A stretch of 64,000 nt of DNA from Sphingomonas telluris (GTDB taxonomy: Bacteria > Pseudomonadota > Alphaproteobacteria > Sphingomonadales > Sphingomonadaceae), in NCBI RefSeq assembly GCF_022568775.1, contig NZ_JAKZHW010000001.1:1922001-1986000 (forward strand). The letters are read 5' to 3'. The translations under genes were made by a program, and so were the position numbers. The notes under the pieces were generated by a model. That model ran no database searches. It was not told the DNA's origin and worked only from the letters and a program-made list of their open reading frames with translations. Each line of letters starts with the position of its first letter. Position 1 is the first letter of the stretch. Positions 1 through 10,484 of the stretch are shown here, in pieces.

Positions 1-893
1 TTGCCGTTTCCGGTGGTGCCGACAGTCTCGCGCTGCTGCTGCTCGCCGCGGATGTCCGTCCAGGCGAGATCGAGGCCGCAACGGTGGATCACGGCCTCCG
101 TGCGGAAAGCCGCGCGGAAGCCGAGGCCGTCGGGGACCTTTGCGAGCAGCTCGGCGTCCCTCACGCCATCCTGGCGATCGAATGGGACGTCCCGCCGAGC
201 ACCGCTCTGCAGGAGCAAGCGCGCGAAGTTCGATACGGCGCACTCGCCGGATGGCTGGGCGAGCAGTCTCTCGCCTCCGTCGCCACGGCCCACCACGCTG
301 ACGATCAGGCCGAAACGCTCCTGATGCGCCTCAACCGCGGCTCCGGAATTCGCGGCCTCTCCGGCATGCGCCCACTGGCCGCCGTTCCCGGCCATCCCAA
401 TCTCCAGCTCTTGCGCCCGCTGCTCGGCTGGCGCCGTACCGAGCTGGAAGGCGTATGCGAGCAAGCCGATCTGATCCCCATCCAAGACCCGAGCAATTCG
501 AATGAGCGGTTCGAACGGGTTCGCGTCCGCCGAGCGCTCGCAGACGCGGATTGGCTAAACCAGGCCGCGCTCGCCCGTAGCGCCGCCAACCTCGCGGACG
601 CCGACGACGCGGTCGAATGGGCCGCGGCGATGGAATGGACGCGTTTCGCCGAGGTCGAAGAGGGAGCGATGACCTACCGACCGGCTGCCGCACCGGCAGA
701 GATCCTGCGCCGGATCGTTGCCCGGGCTATCGAAGAGCTCGGGACCGAGGGCAGCCCCGGAGACTTGCGCGGCCGTGAACTCGATCGGCTGCTGTCCGAC
801 CTGCAGGCGGGTAATACGACCACCTTGCGCGGTGTCCGCTGCGCAGGCGGACAGAGGTGGCGGTTTACGCCCGCCCCGCCGAGGACCTCCTGA
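1..893 (+). CDS. tilS: tRNA(Ile)-lysidine synthase, 5' end outside window
   Basis: Modifies the wobble C34 of tRNA-Ile(CAU) to lysidine with ATP and lysine, so that the tRNA reads AUA. The reading frame is open from base 3 and shows the N-type ATP pyrophosphatase P-loop SGGADS at once, followed by a VDHGLR segment and the HHADDQAETLLMRL stretch typical of TilS. Only a short N-terminal piece can be missing. The gene ends in TGA at 891-893, 21 bases before the stop of a gene on the other strand. In alphaproteobacteria tilS usually lies just upstream of ftsH. Here two small genes lie between them. Confidence 0.95.
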   Translation, partial: AVSGGADSLALLLLAADVRPGEIEAATVDHGLRAESRAEAEAVGDLCEQLGVPHAILAIEWDVPPSTALQEQAREVRYGALAGWLGEQSLASVATAHHADDQAETLLMRLNRGSGIRGLSGMRPLAAVPGHPNLQLLRPLLGWRRTELEGVCEQADLIPIQDPSNSNERFERVRVRRALADADWLNQAALARSAANLADADDAVEWAAAMEWTRFAEVEEGAMTYRPAAAPAEILRRIVARAIEELGTEGSPGDLRGRELDRLLSDLQAGNTTTLRGVRCAGGQRWRFTPAPPRTS

Positions 894-914
894 TTGCCGG
901 CGAGCCTGGCCGGC

Positions 915-1226
915 TCAGCACCTCACCTGGTAGTCGTAATGCACCTGGTGGTGCTGATCGACGTAGTAACAATAGCCGCGGGTATCGCGGTAATATTGGC
1001 GATCGCCGACAATTGCGCCGACCATGCCGCCTAGCACGCCGCCGACGGCCGCGCCTGCACCTGTCCCGATTCCCGGGATGACGGACCCGGCAATCGCACC
1101 TGCTCCCGCACCGATCACGGCACCCGTGGCGCCGCTGGCGACCACATGGTCTCTGTACGGATCGCTCGTGCAACCTCCGATGGCGAGACTGCTCACGGCG
1201 ACGGCGGAGAGTAGCAGGCGTTTCAT
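915..1226 (-). CDS. Small glycine-zipper outer-membrane lipoprotein
   Basis: A 103-residue predicted lipoprotein. Residues 1-20 form a signal peptide ending in a lipobox-like IGGC. The middle, about residues 30-75, is a glycine-zipper region with alternating Gly/Ala at small-residue spacing (GATGAVIGAGAGAIAG and similar), as in the SlyB/Rick17kDa-like families. The C-terminus is Tyr/His rich (YCYYVDQHH) and ends in RC. The ATG at 1224-1226 was chosen because it starts the signal peptide; the longer open frame upstream has no such feature. The gene converges on tilS and diverges from the OmpA-like gene. The exact function is unknown; an envelope role is inferred. Confidence 0.8.
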   Translation of the reverse strand: MKRLLLSAVAVSSLAIGGCTSDPYRDHVVASGATGAVIGAGAGAIAGSVIPGIGTGAGAAVGGVLGGMVGAIVGDRQYYRDTRGYCYYVDQHHQVHYDYQVRC

Positions 1227-1459
1227 GTCTGGCCTCCAGGACAGCGCAGTCCCCGACCCCGGCACTCGAACCCGCAATGGAGCCCTGCGGACCGTAATGG
1301 CATCCGGAGAATGACCGATGGAGCGCGATGCGAGCACCGCGCGGTGATGCTGAGACCCTGTCCGACTAAGGCCTATCCCCGATGGCCGAGGCCCCATCCT
1401 GAACCGAAAAGAGCGACTGAGCGCTCAGGGATTATCCCAGCGCGCTGGAGCGGCTCGGC

Positions 1460-2029
1460 ATGGCAGTGCATTCGAGGGGGATAGACAAGAAAACGCGACG
1501 GGTGGTTTTCCTTGCGATCGCTCTCCTGCTCGCCGGCCCAGTCTACCTCACAGCAGGGCATGTGATCGAAAAAGTGCGCGGACCCGAACAGATCATCCAT
1601 CCCGAAAACGATCAGCTCATAGTCCTTCGCGACGGAACTACCCTGCACGTCCGCGAAGGATCGAGCGGCCGGAGGATCGCCGATTGGCTCGAACTAGACG
1701 TGCAGGGCCAAAAGAGCTTCGAGGTCGGAAATGAGAATTTCGCGCCGAATTCGGCAACTCTGACCCATGACGGTTGGCAGCACGTGGCCCAGTTCGCGCA
1801 GATGCTGGAAGCACATCCGGGGGTCAGTGCGGTCGTTCTTTACTCAGCTCGTCACGGCAATCCGGCGACGGTGAAGCTTGAGCATCTGCGCGCCGGTCTC
1901 ATTCACGACGAAGCGTTGAGACAAGGTGTGCATGGCGAGCAGATCGCCGTCGCCGAAGAGACTTTCGAAGCAACCCACAACACCGCGAGCGATGAGGGGC
2001 TGGAAGTCGTTCTCACCAACAAAGGGTGA
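1460..2029 (+). CDS. Membrane-anchored protein with degenerate OmpA-like domain
   Basis: A 189-residue protein with a basic N-terminus, one hydrophobic helix (about residues 15-34) and a periplasmic part. Residues 87-168 follow the OmpA/Pal C-terminal pattern: a first strand with NFAPNSATL, a helix QFAQMLEAHPGV, a strand SAVVLYSA, then the helix LEHLRAGLIHDEAL and QGVHGEQIAV. The Asp of the usual peptidoglycan-binding TD site is absent (YSARHGN instead), while the later Arg (R144) is kept. Peptidoglycan binding is therefore uncertain. The gene sits between tilS and ftsH, downstream of where tol-pal genes often lie. The start ATG at 1460 has no strong Shine-Dalgarno. Confidence 0.65.
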   Translation: MAVHSRGIDKKTRRVVFLAIALLLAGPVYLTAGHVIEKVRGPEQIIHPENDQLIVLRDGTTLHVREGSSGRRIADWLELDVQGQKSFEVGNENFAPNSATLTHDGWQHVAQFAQMLEAHPGVSAVVLYSARHGNPATVKLEHLRAGLIHDEALRQGVHGEQIAVAEETFEATHNTASDEGLEVVLTNKG

Positions 2030-2171
2030 ACCGCAGCCACAGAGTGATCCCGTCCCATTCCGAAACCGTCCGACCGAGGCACGATTCGCGGGGCGCCGGT
2101 ATCATTGTTATTAAGGTGGAAGCGCTTATCTTAGCTTCTGATCTGGCCCCAAGGCCGTCGAGAGAGACGAA

Positions 2172-4114
<1,943 letters not shown>

Positions 4115-4118
<4 letters not shown>

Positions 4119-4492
4119 GAGCCTACCGGCTCGGCCTTGCAGTCTTCGTCCTCGCCAGCGCCTCTCCGGCGCTGGCTGAGGAGGTCGCGAGCTTCCTCGT
4201 CAGGGTGAAGGCGGTCGAACGGCTCGGCCCGTTCGCTTTCTTCTCACGCGATTTCTACCGGCTGAAAGCCTTGGTTGAAGCCGATGGCGAAGAGCTGAAG
4301 AAGGAATATGCCGAGGCGAAGGCCGCAGGGCGCGAGACCACGTTCTGCCCTCCCGCCAAGGACAAGCCCCGCGTCAATCCGAAGGAATATCTGGCGGCGC
4401 TGAACGCGGTCCCTGAAGATCAGCGCAAGACGACCACGACCAAGGACGTTCTCAAGACCGTCCTCGAGCGCAAATACCCCTGCAAATCCTAG
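4115..4492 (+). CDS. Small secreted protein, possibly Rap1a/Tai-like
   Basis: A 125-residue protein with a clear signal peptide cut near ALA-EE at residue 22. It starts at TTG, whose last two bases plus the next A form the ftsH stop (TTGA), so it is translationally coupled to ftsH. The C-terminal half has a TFCPP motif (C78), a segment [11 protein letters not shown] and a final KYPC (C123), resembling the cysteine pair and spacing of the Rap1a/Tai immunity fold. That match is by eye only. A periplasmic disulfide between C78 and C123 is likely. Function unknown; the coupling suggests expression with FtsH. Confidence 0.6.
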
Positions 4493-5517
4493 AACAGCCC
4501 CATTGCTACCAGAACGATCAGAAAGAGCATCGCTGCGACGAACGCGAACAAGGTAAGGAGCGTGGCGCGCCAGATCGCCCCCCACCGGCTCAGCTCGTAA
4601 GTCCCGCGCAGCTGCCGATACATGTGGATGGGCGGAACAAACCAGAGCAGGCTGGCGATCGACGGCGCGACGAAGTCCAGCAATGTGCCGACCATCAGCA
4701 GCAGCAGCATGAAGCAGAGCGAATACGTCACGAAGACCGTGTGGTCGTAGAGCCGAAAGCGCCTGCTGAACGGGAAAAGCAGCCAGACGAAAGGTACGGA
4801 CAGAGGGATCAGCGCCCAGCTGAATTTGTAGGCGTTCGATTTGAGCTTGTAGAGCACCAGTTCCGGGTTTTTCAGGGCGTGTTCGACGGCGGACCGGAAC
4901 CAGCCCGGCATGTCGTCGGAGACCTGCACGGCGCTTCCTTCAATCCCCCTTGCCTGCAACCGCTTCAGGCCATCCAACTCCCTTCGAGTTTGCGCAATCT
5001 CGGCATCGATACCCACGGTGGAGCGGTCGGCCTTCTCCCTCTGCGCACGCTCAGCCTGCTGACGGGTGAGAGTCGCCTCGTGATCCTTAACCTGCGTGGC
5101 AACATCGGCCTTCACCTGCTCGGGGATCTCACCGAGCCCGGTCGCACTGACCACCGCGAACATCAGGAAGACGCAGAACAGGAAGAGTGCGATCGGCGAC
5201 ACGTAGCGCGCTCTCTGTCCGTCGATATAGCCGCGGGTCAGCTGCCCCGGCTTCCAGATGAGCATGGGAAGCGTCGTCCAGATCTTCCCTTCGAAATGGA
5301 ACACGCCGTGCAGCAGGTCATGGAAGAACGCCGAGAGCGAACGGTGGACGTGCGCCCTCTGGCCGCAGACGTAGCAGAACTCGCCTGAAAGCTGCGTCCC
5401 GCAGTTGAGGCAGGCGCTCTCGTGGGTATGGCCGTCGCCCTTGCGCCCTGCGCGCTCGACTGCCCCGGCGAGAACTGCGCCGGTCGCTGCGTCACCGATA
5501 GCTTCCAGGTCCGGCAT
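4489..5517 (-). CDS. DUF3667 family zinc-ribbon membrane protein
   Basis: A 342-residue protein that fits the DUF3667 family: a short zinc ribbon with two CxxC-type pairs (C36/C39 and C48/C51, in CLNCG and CYVCG), then a conserved stretch around LHGVFHFEGKIWTT and LTRGYIDGQRARYV leading into the first hydrophobic helix. A charged, probably coiled-coil region (about 140-195) separates this helix from three or four more helices in the C-terminal third. The role of the family is unknown. The stop shares the palindrome CTAG with the stop of the converging secreted-protein gene. It diverges from nadD with 58 bases between starts. Confidence 0.85.
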   Translation of the reverse strand: MPDLEAIGDAATGAVLAGAVERAGRKGDGHTHESACLNCGTQLSGEFCYVCGQRAHVHRSLSAFFHDLLHGVFHFEGKIWTTLPMLIWKPGQLTRGYIDGQRARYVSPIALFLFCVFLMFAVVSATGLGEIPEQVKADVATQVKDHEATLTRQQAERAQREKADRSTVGIDAEIAQTRRELDGLKRLQARGIEGSAVQVSDDMPGWFRSAVEHALKNPELVLYKLKSNAYKFSWALIPLSVPFVWLLFPFSRRFRLYDHTVFVTYSLCFMLLLLMVGTLLDFVAPSIASLLWFVPPIHMYRQLRGTYELSRWGAIWRATLLTLFAFVAAMLFLIVLVAMGLF

Positions 5518-5575
5518 CCATTTCCCCCTGCGGCGACATTATGCGGCCTTCACGGCTCATGCTAGCGGTCGACGC

Positions 5576-6238
5576 GTGAAGCGCGTTGGTCTCCTCGGCG
5601 GCTCGTTCAACCCGGCGCACCGGGGACACCGGCACATCAGCCTTGCCGCCATGACGGCACTTGGCCTTGACGAAGTCTGGTGGCTGGTCTCGCCCGGCAA
5701 TCCGCTGAAGGAGGGCGCGAAGGACATGGCGTCCTTCGGCGCGCGCTTCGCCTCCGCAAAGACAATGGCGCGGCGATCCCGCATCAAGGTCAGCGATTTC
5801 GAAGCCCGCCAGGGCACTCGCTACACCGTCGACACTGTGGCGAAGCTGAAGAAACGCCACCCGAACATCCGCTTCATCTGGCTGATGGGCGCCGATACTG
5901 TTGCACAATTCCATCAGTGGAGGCGTTGGCGCAAGTTGGCGGAATCACTGCCAATTGCGGTCATCTCCCGGCCCGGTTATGATTCGTCTGCCCACGCGGC
6001 TCGCGCGATGGGCTGGCTTCGAAGGTTCGTCCATCCTTCCGGCCAGGCCAGGGAATGGACGGATTGGAGTGCACCGGCGATCTTGCTGCTTCGCCTGCCG
6101 CCCGACCCGACATCCGCTACCGGCTTACGCGCGCACGACCCCAACTGGCATTTGCGGTTCATGGACCCGGCAGCGGGTTCCAAACGTTTCGTTATGCCAA
6201 CTTTACCTAGGAGAGCACTTGCCCGACCGTCCCACTGA
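5576..6238 (+). CDS. nadD: Nicotinate-nucleotide adenylyltransferase
   Basis: Joins nicotinate mononucleotide and ATP to give deamido-NAD in NAD synthesis. The protein opens with the nucleotidyltransferase signature GLLGGSFNPAHRGH and carries the later WLMGADTVAQFHQW and ISRPGY motifs of the family. The start is GTG at 5576. An in-frame ATG exists farther upstream, but it would add about 57 residues lying opposite the DUF3667 gene, and the family begins right at this Gly-rich strand. The predicted 220 residues match the usual size. The 3' end overlaps rsfS by 20 bases, the conserved nadD-rsfS order. Confidence 0.95.
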   Translation: MKRVGLLGGSFNPAHRGHRHISLAAMTALGLDEVWWLVSPGNPLKEGAKDMASFGARFASAKTMARRSRIKVSDFEARQGTRYTVDTVAKLKKRHPNIRFIWLMGADTVAQFHQWRRWRKLAESLPIAVISRPGYDSSAHAARAMGWLRRFVHPSGQAREWTDWSAPAILLLRLPPDPTSATGLRAHDPNWHLRFMDPAAGSKRFVMPTLPRRALARPSH

Positions 6239-6620
6239 GACCGCCGTCAAAGGCCGTCCTGAGATCGACGTCGAAGACCTCCATCGCCTCGTGCTTCAGT
6301 CGCTAGACGACGACCAGGCCGTCGAGGTCGTTTCCATTCCATTGGCGGGCAAGTCCAGCATCGCAGATCACATGGTCATCGCCTCGGGCCGCTCTACGCG
6401 GCAGGTGGCGTCGATGGCGCACAAGCTCGCCGACCGGATCAAGGAGAAGTACGGCAGGATCGCGCGGATTGAGGGTTTACCCGCAGCCGACTGGGTCCTG
6501 ATCGACGCAGATGACGTAATTGTGCATCTTTTCCGTCCCGAAGTGAGAAGTTTTTACAATTTGGAACGTATGTGGGCTTTCGGCGATGATGCCGATAAGA
6601 GTACAGCCGCTCGCGGGTGA
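6219..6620 (+). CDS. rsfS: Ribosomal silencing factor RsfS
   Basis: Binds ribosomal protein L14 and blocks subunit joining when nutrients are short. The family core is clear: a helix DLHRLVLQSLDDDQA, then HMVIASGRSTRQV, an EGLPAADWVLID strand and the HLFRPEVRSFYNLERMW end. The proposed start is TTG at 6219, preceded by TAGGAGA at a suitable distance inside the end of nadD; no in-frame ATG gives a sensible protein. The resulting 133 residues are typical. It lies between nadD and a beta-lactamase-like gene, with rlmH following. Confidence 0.95.
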   Translation: MPDRPTETAVKGRPEIDVEDLHRLVLQSLDDDQAVEVVSIPLAGKSSIADHMVIASGRSTRQVASMAHKLADRIKEKYGRIARIEGLPAADWVLIDADDVIVHLFRPEVRSFYNLERMWAFGDDADKSTAARG

Positions 6621-6626
6621 GGGCAC

Positions 6627-7496
6627 ATGCGGTTTGTTGCTATATTTCTCTGGCTGTTCGCGTTTGCGTTGCAGCCTGCAACCGCGGCGACTTCGTCGCC
6701 GAACCTGGCCAGCCTTGAGCAGCAACTCAGGGCTGTGGTCGGGTCTGCCTCCAGCAATGTGGGTGTCGCCGCGCTAGACCTCACCACGGGTGAGACCGTC
6801 AGCATCAACGGCGACGTCCGCTTTCCGATGGCGAGCACGGTAAAAGTCGCGGTTGCGGCGGCCTATCTGAATCAGGTCGACCACGGCAATCGCTCGCTCG
6901 ATGACAAGATTTCCGGCCAGACGGCCTCCAGCCTGATGCAGCGCATGCTCATTCACAGCGACAATCAGGCTACAGACATCCTCATTCGCGACCTCGGCGG
7001 GCCGCATGCCGTCCAGGATTGGCTGCGCTTCCAGGGTTTCAATACGATCCGCGTCGATCGCACCATTGCGCGCCTTCTCGCCGATCCTCGTGACCTTTGG
7101 GACATCCGCGATTCGAGTACGCCGATGGCGATGGTCGAGATGCTTCAGAAGCTCGATAAGGGGAACATTCTGAAGCCGCAGAGCCGGTCGTATTTGCTCG
7201 ACCTTATGGGCCGCTGCGCCACCGGCAGGAACCGCATCCGCGGCATGCTGCCGTGGGGAACGCGGGTCGAGCACAAGACGGGTACTCTGAACGGCTACAC
7301 CAGCGACATCGGGTTCATCACGCTGAACAACGGTCACCGGATCGCGGTCGCCATGTTTGCGCGGGGCGGCGCTGATCGCCCGCAGACCATCGCAACGGCC
7401 GCCCGCGCGATCTACGACGGCTTCACGCGGCTGTTCACTTGGCCGGCGCTTGCACCGAGCTTCGGCACGCTGGCTCCGTCGACGGGCGGTCAGTGA
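6627..7496 (+). CDS. Class A beta-lactamase-fold serine hydrolase lacking Glu166
   Basis: A 289-residue exported protein (signal peptide about 1-21) with the penicilloyl-serine fold. Visible motifs are S70-T-V-K73, S111-D-N113 and K217-T-G219, in the order and spacing of class A beta-lactamases. The omega-loop is different: the ExxLN motif that holds the deacylating Glu166 is missing. The stretch 147-162 reads IARLLADPRDLWDIRD before the conserved STP. An acylated enzyme would therefore probably turn over slowly, so a penicillin-binding, regulatory or peptidase role is possible. It is inserted between rsfS and rlmH, which are often neighbours. Family fold is sure; activity is not. Confidence 0.85.
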   Translation: MRFVAIFLWLFAFALQPATAATSSPNLASLEQQLRAVVGSASSNVGVAALDLTTGETVSINGDVRFPMASTVKVAVAAAYLNQVDHGNRSLDDKISGQTASSLMQRMLIHSDNQATDILIRDLGGPHAVQDWLRFQGFNTIRVDRTIARLLADPRDLWDIRDSSTPMAMVEMLQKLDKGNILKPQSRSYLLDLMGRCATGRNRIRGMLPWGTRVEHKTGTLNGYTSDIGFITLNNGHRIAVAMFARGGADRPQTIATAARAIYDGFTRLFTWPALAPSFGTLAPSTGGQ

Positions 7497-7504
7497 GAGG
7501 CTGA

Positions 7505-7924
7505 TTGCTTCTCCACATCGTCGCTCGCGGGAAGATCGGGCGATCGCCTGAAGCGGAACTCGTCGTGCGCTACCTGAAGCGCATCAGTTGGCCGACGAAG
7601 CTCACGGAGCTGAGCGAGCGCGCCGCGCTTCCCCCTGCCCCGCCATCATCTGTTACGGTGCTTCTCGACGAGAAGGGCAAGGCGCTGTCCTCTATGGAAC
7701 TGGCGAAGACGCTCGAGCAATGGCGCGATCGGGGAACGCGCGAAGCTCGCTTCGTCATCGGAGCGGCGGACGGCCATTCGGCGGAGGAACGCGCCGGCGC
7801 AGACCTCCTCATCTCCTTCGGCCCGGCGACCTGGCCGCACCTGCTGGTCCGCCCGATGCTCGCCGAGCAATTGTTCCGGGCGACATCAATCCTTGCGAAC
7901 CACCCCTATCATCGGGAAGGTTGA
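7505..7924 (+). CDS. rlmH: 23S rRNA (pseudouridine1915-N3)-methyltransferase
   Basis: SPOUT-class enzyme that methylates pseudouridine 1915 in helix 69 of 23S rRNA on 70S ribosomes. The knotted C-terminal SAM site is visible as VIGAADGHSAE, LISFGPATWPHLLVRPMLAEQL and the terminal NHPYHREG. The start is TTG at 7505, eight bases after the preceding stop, giving 139 residues, slightly shorter than the usual 155 owing to a compact N-terminal half. No ATG upstream fits. Confidence 0.93.
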   Translation: MLLHIVARGKIGRSPEAELVVRYLKRISWPTKLTELSERAALPPAPPSSVTVLLDEKGKALSSMELAKTLEQWRDRGTREARFVIGAADGHSAEERAGADLLISFGPATWPHLLVRPMLAEQLFRATSILANHPYHREG

Positions 7925-7928
7925 GGCC

Positions 7929-9104
7929 ATGCGCACCCTCGGCGTCGCTTTGGCTTCCTGCCTGCTGATTGCAGCGAGCGGTCCCGTGCAGACGGAGGGC
8001 GAGCCTCTCGACGTGACCGCCGCGCGCGCACAGGCGGAAGCGCAGGCCGCCGAGGCCGAAGCCGCGAAACTCCAGAAGGCCGCCGACGACGCCAAGGACG
8101 AAGCGCAAAAGCTGCGTGTCCGGCAAGCCGCCGCCGCCCAAGGCATCGAGGCCGCCGAAGCCCGCATCAGCGCTGCGGATGCCAACGCCCGCATCATCTC
8201 CGCGATGGTTGCGGCGCGGCGGGAACGGCTGACGCAGGAGCAAGCGCCGGCATCAGCACTGCTCGGCGCTTTGGCGGTCATGTCCGAGCGCCCACCTCTA
8301 TTGGCGATTCTGGACCAAGGCTCGACGCAAGAATTCGTCCGCGTGCGGCTTTTGCTCGACGCGACCCTTCCGGCCATCCGCAACCGAACGGCCGCCCTTC
8401 GGGCCGAGCTGGAGCGAGGCAAGGCGCTCGAGCGTGACGCCGAGCTTGCCCGCCAGGACCTGGTGAAGAGCCGCGACACGCTGGCACAGCGAAAGCTCGA
8501 GTTCGCGGAGCTGGAGACCCAAGCCCTGCAACTGGCCGCGCAGCGCGGCGGCGAGGCCCTCGGCGCGGGCGACCTGGCGCTGGCTCGCGGCGAAGACGTG
8601 CAGCAGATCGCGTCCGAGGCGGAGCGCCGCCGCGCCGCAGCGGGGATCGCATCCGACCTTTCGCGCATGCCTGCGGCACCCGCGCGGCCAGGCGCATCGG
8701 GGGAGGAAGCGCAGACGCCGCTGGCCTACCAACTGCCGGCCAGCGCGTCGGTCGTCGAGGGCCTGGGCTCCATCGCTTCGAACGGGGTGCGTTCGCGGGG
8801 CCTCACGCTGAACACGGGTCGCGGCGCGCCAATCGTCGTCCCGGCCTCCGGCATCGTTCGCTTCTCTGGTCCTTTCCGGAGATACGACTCGGTGGTCATT
8901 ATCGAGCATCAAGGCGGCTGGATGAGCCTGCTTCTCAACGTCGCGTCCGAGAAGAAGGCGGGTGACAAAGTGACCGCCGGCGAACCACTTGGGCGTGCGC
9001 TTGGTCGAATAGGGGTGGAATTGTCCCGAAACGGGCAACATGTGTCACCTGCTCTCATCGCAGGTTCATCTCAGAGCCTGTCAAAGGGCCGCAAAGAGGG
9101 TTAG
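7929..9104 (+). CDS. EnvC-like murein hydrolase activator (degenerate M23)
   Basis: An exported 391-residue protein. After a signal peptide (about 1-22) comes a long Ala/Glu-rich coiled coil (about 30-240), then a linker and a C-terminal LytM/M23 fold (about 285-385, starting near SRGLTLNTGRGAPIVVP). The metal-binding HxH of active M23 peptidases is not present (SLLLNV replaces the usual YAHL), as in EnvC, which activates amidases rather than cutting peptidoglycan itself. ATG 7929 was chosen because it begins the signal peptide and follows a TTGAGG site. It sits between rlmH and ctpA, a common alphaproteobacterial order. Confidence 0.85.
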   Translation: MRTLGVALASCLLIAASGPVQTEGEPLDVTAARAQAEAQAAEAEAAKLQKAADDAKDEAQKLRVRQAAAAQGIEAAEARISAADANARIISAMVAARRERLTQEQAPASALLGALAVMSERPPLLAILDQGSTQEFVRVRLLLDATLPAIRNRTAALRAELERGKALERDAELARQDLVKSRDTLAQRKLEFAELETQALQLAAQRGGEALGAGDLALARGEDVQQIASEAERRRAAAGIASDLSRMPAAPARPGASGEEAQTPLAYQLPASASVVEGLGSIASNGVRSRGLTLNTGRGAPIVVPASGIVRFSGPFRRYDSVVIIEHQGGWMSLLLNVASEKKAGDKVTAGEPLGRALGRIGVELSRNGQHVSPALIAGSSQSLSKGRKEG

Positions 9105-9136
9105 GGAAGTTGCCTGAGACCCGGGATACGAATGCC

Positions 9137-10483
9137 ATGAAGCTCGCGCACAAATTGCTTCCGCCGCTCGCCCTTGTCGGCGCGCTCGCTCTGGTGCCGG
9201 TGACGACGAGTTCGCTCGCCGCTGCCGATGTCGCCAATTACCAGGAGCTCGAGACGTTCATGAGCGTCTACGAGCGGGTGAAGGCGCAATATGTCGACCA
9301 GGTCGACGATCACACGCTGATGAAGGGTGCGATCGACGGCATGCTGGCTTCGCTCGACCCCCATTCCTCCTATGTGGAGGCCAGCGATTTCGACACGCTG
9401 AAGGCGACGACGGACGGCAATTACGGCGGCCTAGGCATCACCGTCTCCGTCGAGGATGGCGCTGTGAAGATCGTGTCTCCGATGGAAGACACGCCTGCAT
9501 GGCGCGCCGGCCTCAAGTCGGGCGACTACATCACCCACATCAACGGTGAGCTGCTCTACGGCCTGTCACTCGACGAGGCCGTCGAAAAGATGAAGGGCTC
9601 GCCGGGCACGAATGTGAAGCTCACGATCGTCCGTCCGGGCCGCGACAAGCCGTTCGACGTCTCCATGAACCGTGAGCGGATTGAGCTCCGCCCGGTGAAG
9701 TGGGAGATCAAGGACGGCATCGGCTACATCAACATCAACTCGTTCGCCGGCAACACGGGCGACGCCACCAAGGCGGCGCTTCTGGCAATCGACAAGGCGA
9801 CCGGCGGCAAGCCTCTCGGCTATGTCGTCGACCTTCGCTCGAACCCGGGCGGCCTGCTCGACCAGGCAATCGACGTCAGCGACGCCTTCCTTGAACGCGG
9901 CGAGATCGTCTCTCAGCGTGGACGCCAGAAGGACGACATCGAGCGCTACTATGCGACGCCCGGCGACATGGCGCACGGCCTTCCGGTCGTTGTCCTGATC
10001 GACGCGGGCAGCGCTTCGGCGGCCGAAATCGTCGCCGGTGCTCTGCAGGATCACCATCGCGCGCTGCTTATGGGCGAGCGCAGCTTCGGCAAGGGCTCGG
10101 TCCAGACGGTCCAGATCATGGGTCCGAAGGCGGCCCTCCGGCTGACCACGGCGCGCTACTACACGCCATCGGGACGCTCGGTTCAGGCCGGCGGCATCGA
10201 TCCGGATATCACCGTGCCGCAGCTGACGGACGCCGACTACAAGGACCGCAAGGTCGTGCGCGAGGCAGACCTTCGCCGGCACCTGCTGGGCCAGGCCAAT
10301 GTCGACGACAAGCTGCTCGAGGAGGACGACTTCTCGAAGGATCCGCGCTTCGCCTTTACTCCGGCCGAGCTGGAGAAGAAGGGCGTGAAGGACTTCCAGC
10401 TCGACTATGCGATCAAGACGCTGAAGCGGCTGTCGCCGCGCAGCACGACGGTCGCGTCCGCGGGCACGTCTTCACGGTCTTAA
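9137..10483 (+). CDS. ctpA: Carboxyl-terminal processing protease (S41)
   Basis: Periplasmic serine protease of the tail-specific family. From ATG 9137 there are 448 residues: signal peptide, an N-terminal helical part, a PDZ domain (about 85-165, with GGLGI and SPMEDTPAWRAGLKSGD) and the S41 core. The catalytic Ser-Lys pair is S294 in GSASAAE and K319 in SFGKGSVQ, with the usual 25-residue spacing. An alternative TTG start at 9110 has a GAGGG site upstream and would add nine residues. It follows the EnvC-like gene, and both act on the cell wall. The end overlaps no gene; dsbB starts two bases later. Confidence 0.95.
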   Translation: MKLAHKLLPPLALVGALALVPVTTSSLAAADVANYQELETFMSVYERVKAQYVDQVDDHTLMKGAIDGMLASLDPHSSYVEASDFDTLKATTDGNYGGLGITVSVEDGAVKIVSPMEDTPAWRAGLKSGDYITHINGELLYGLSLDEAVEKMKGSPGTNVKLTIVRPGRDKPFDVSMNRERIELRPVKWEIKDGIGYININSFAGNTGDATKAALLAIDKATGGKPLGYVVDLRSNPGGLLDQAIDVSDAFLERGEIVSQRGRQKDDIERYYATPGDMAHGLPVVVLIDAGSASAAEIVAGALQDHHRALLMGERSFGKGSVQTVQIMGPKAALRLTTARYYTPSGRSVQAGGIDPDITVPQLTDADYKDRKVVREADLRRHLLGQANVDDKLLEEDDFSKDPRFAFTPAELEKKGVKDFQLDYAIKTLKRLSPRSTTVASAGTSSRS

Positions 10484-10484
10484 G

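Noticed and set aside
1247..1300. tRNA-like T-arm (GGGTTCGAG on the minus strand)
   Set aside because: The T-stem does not pair properly and no acceptor, D or anticodon arm can be built around it.
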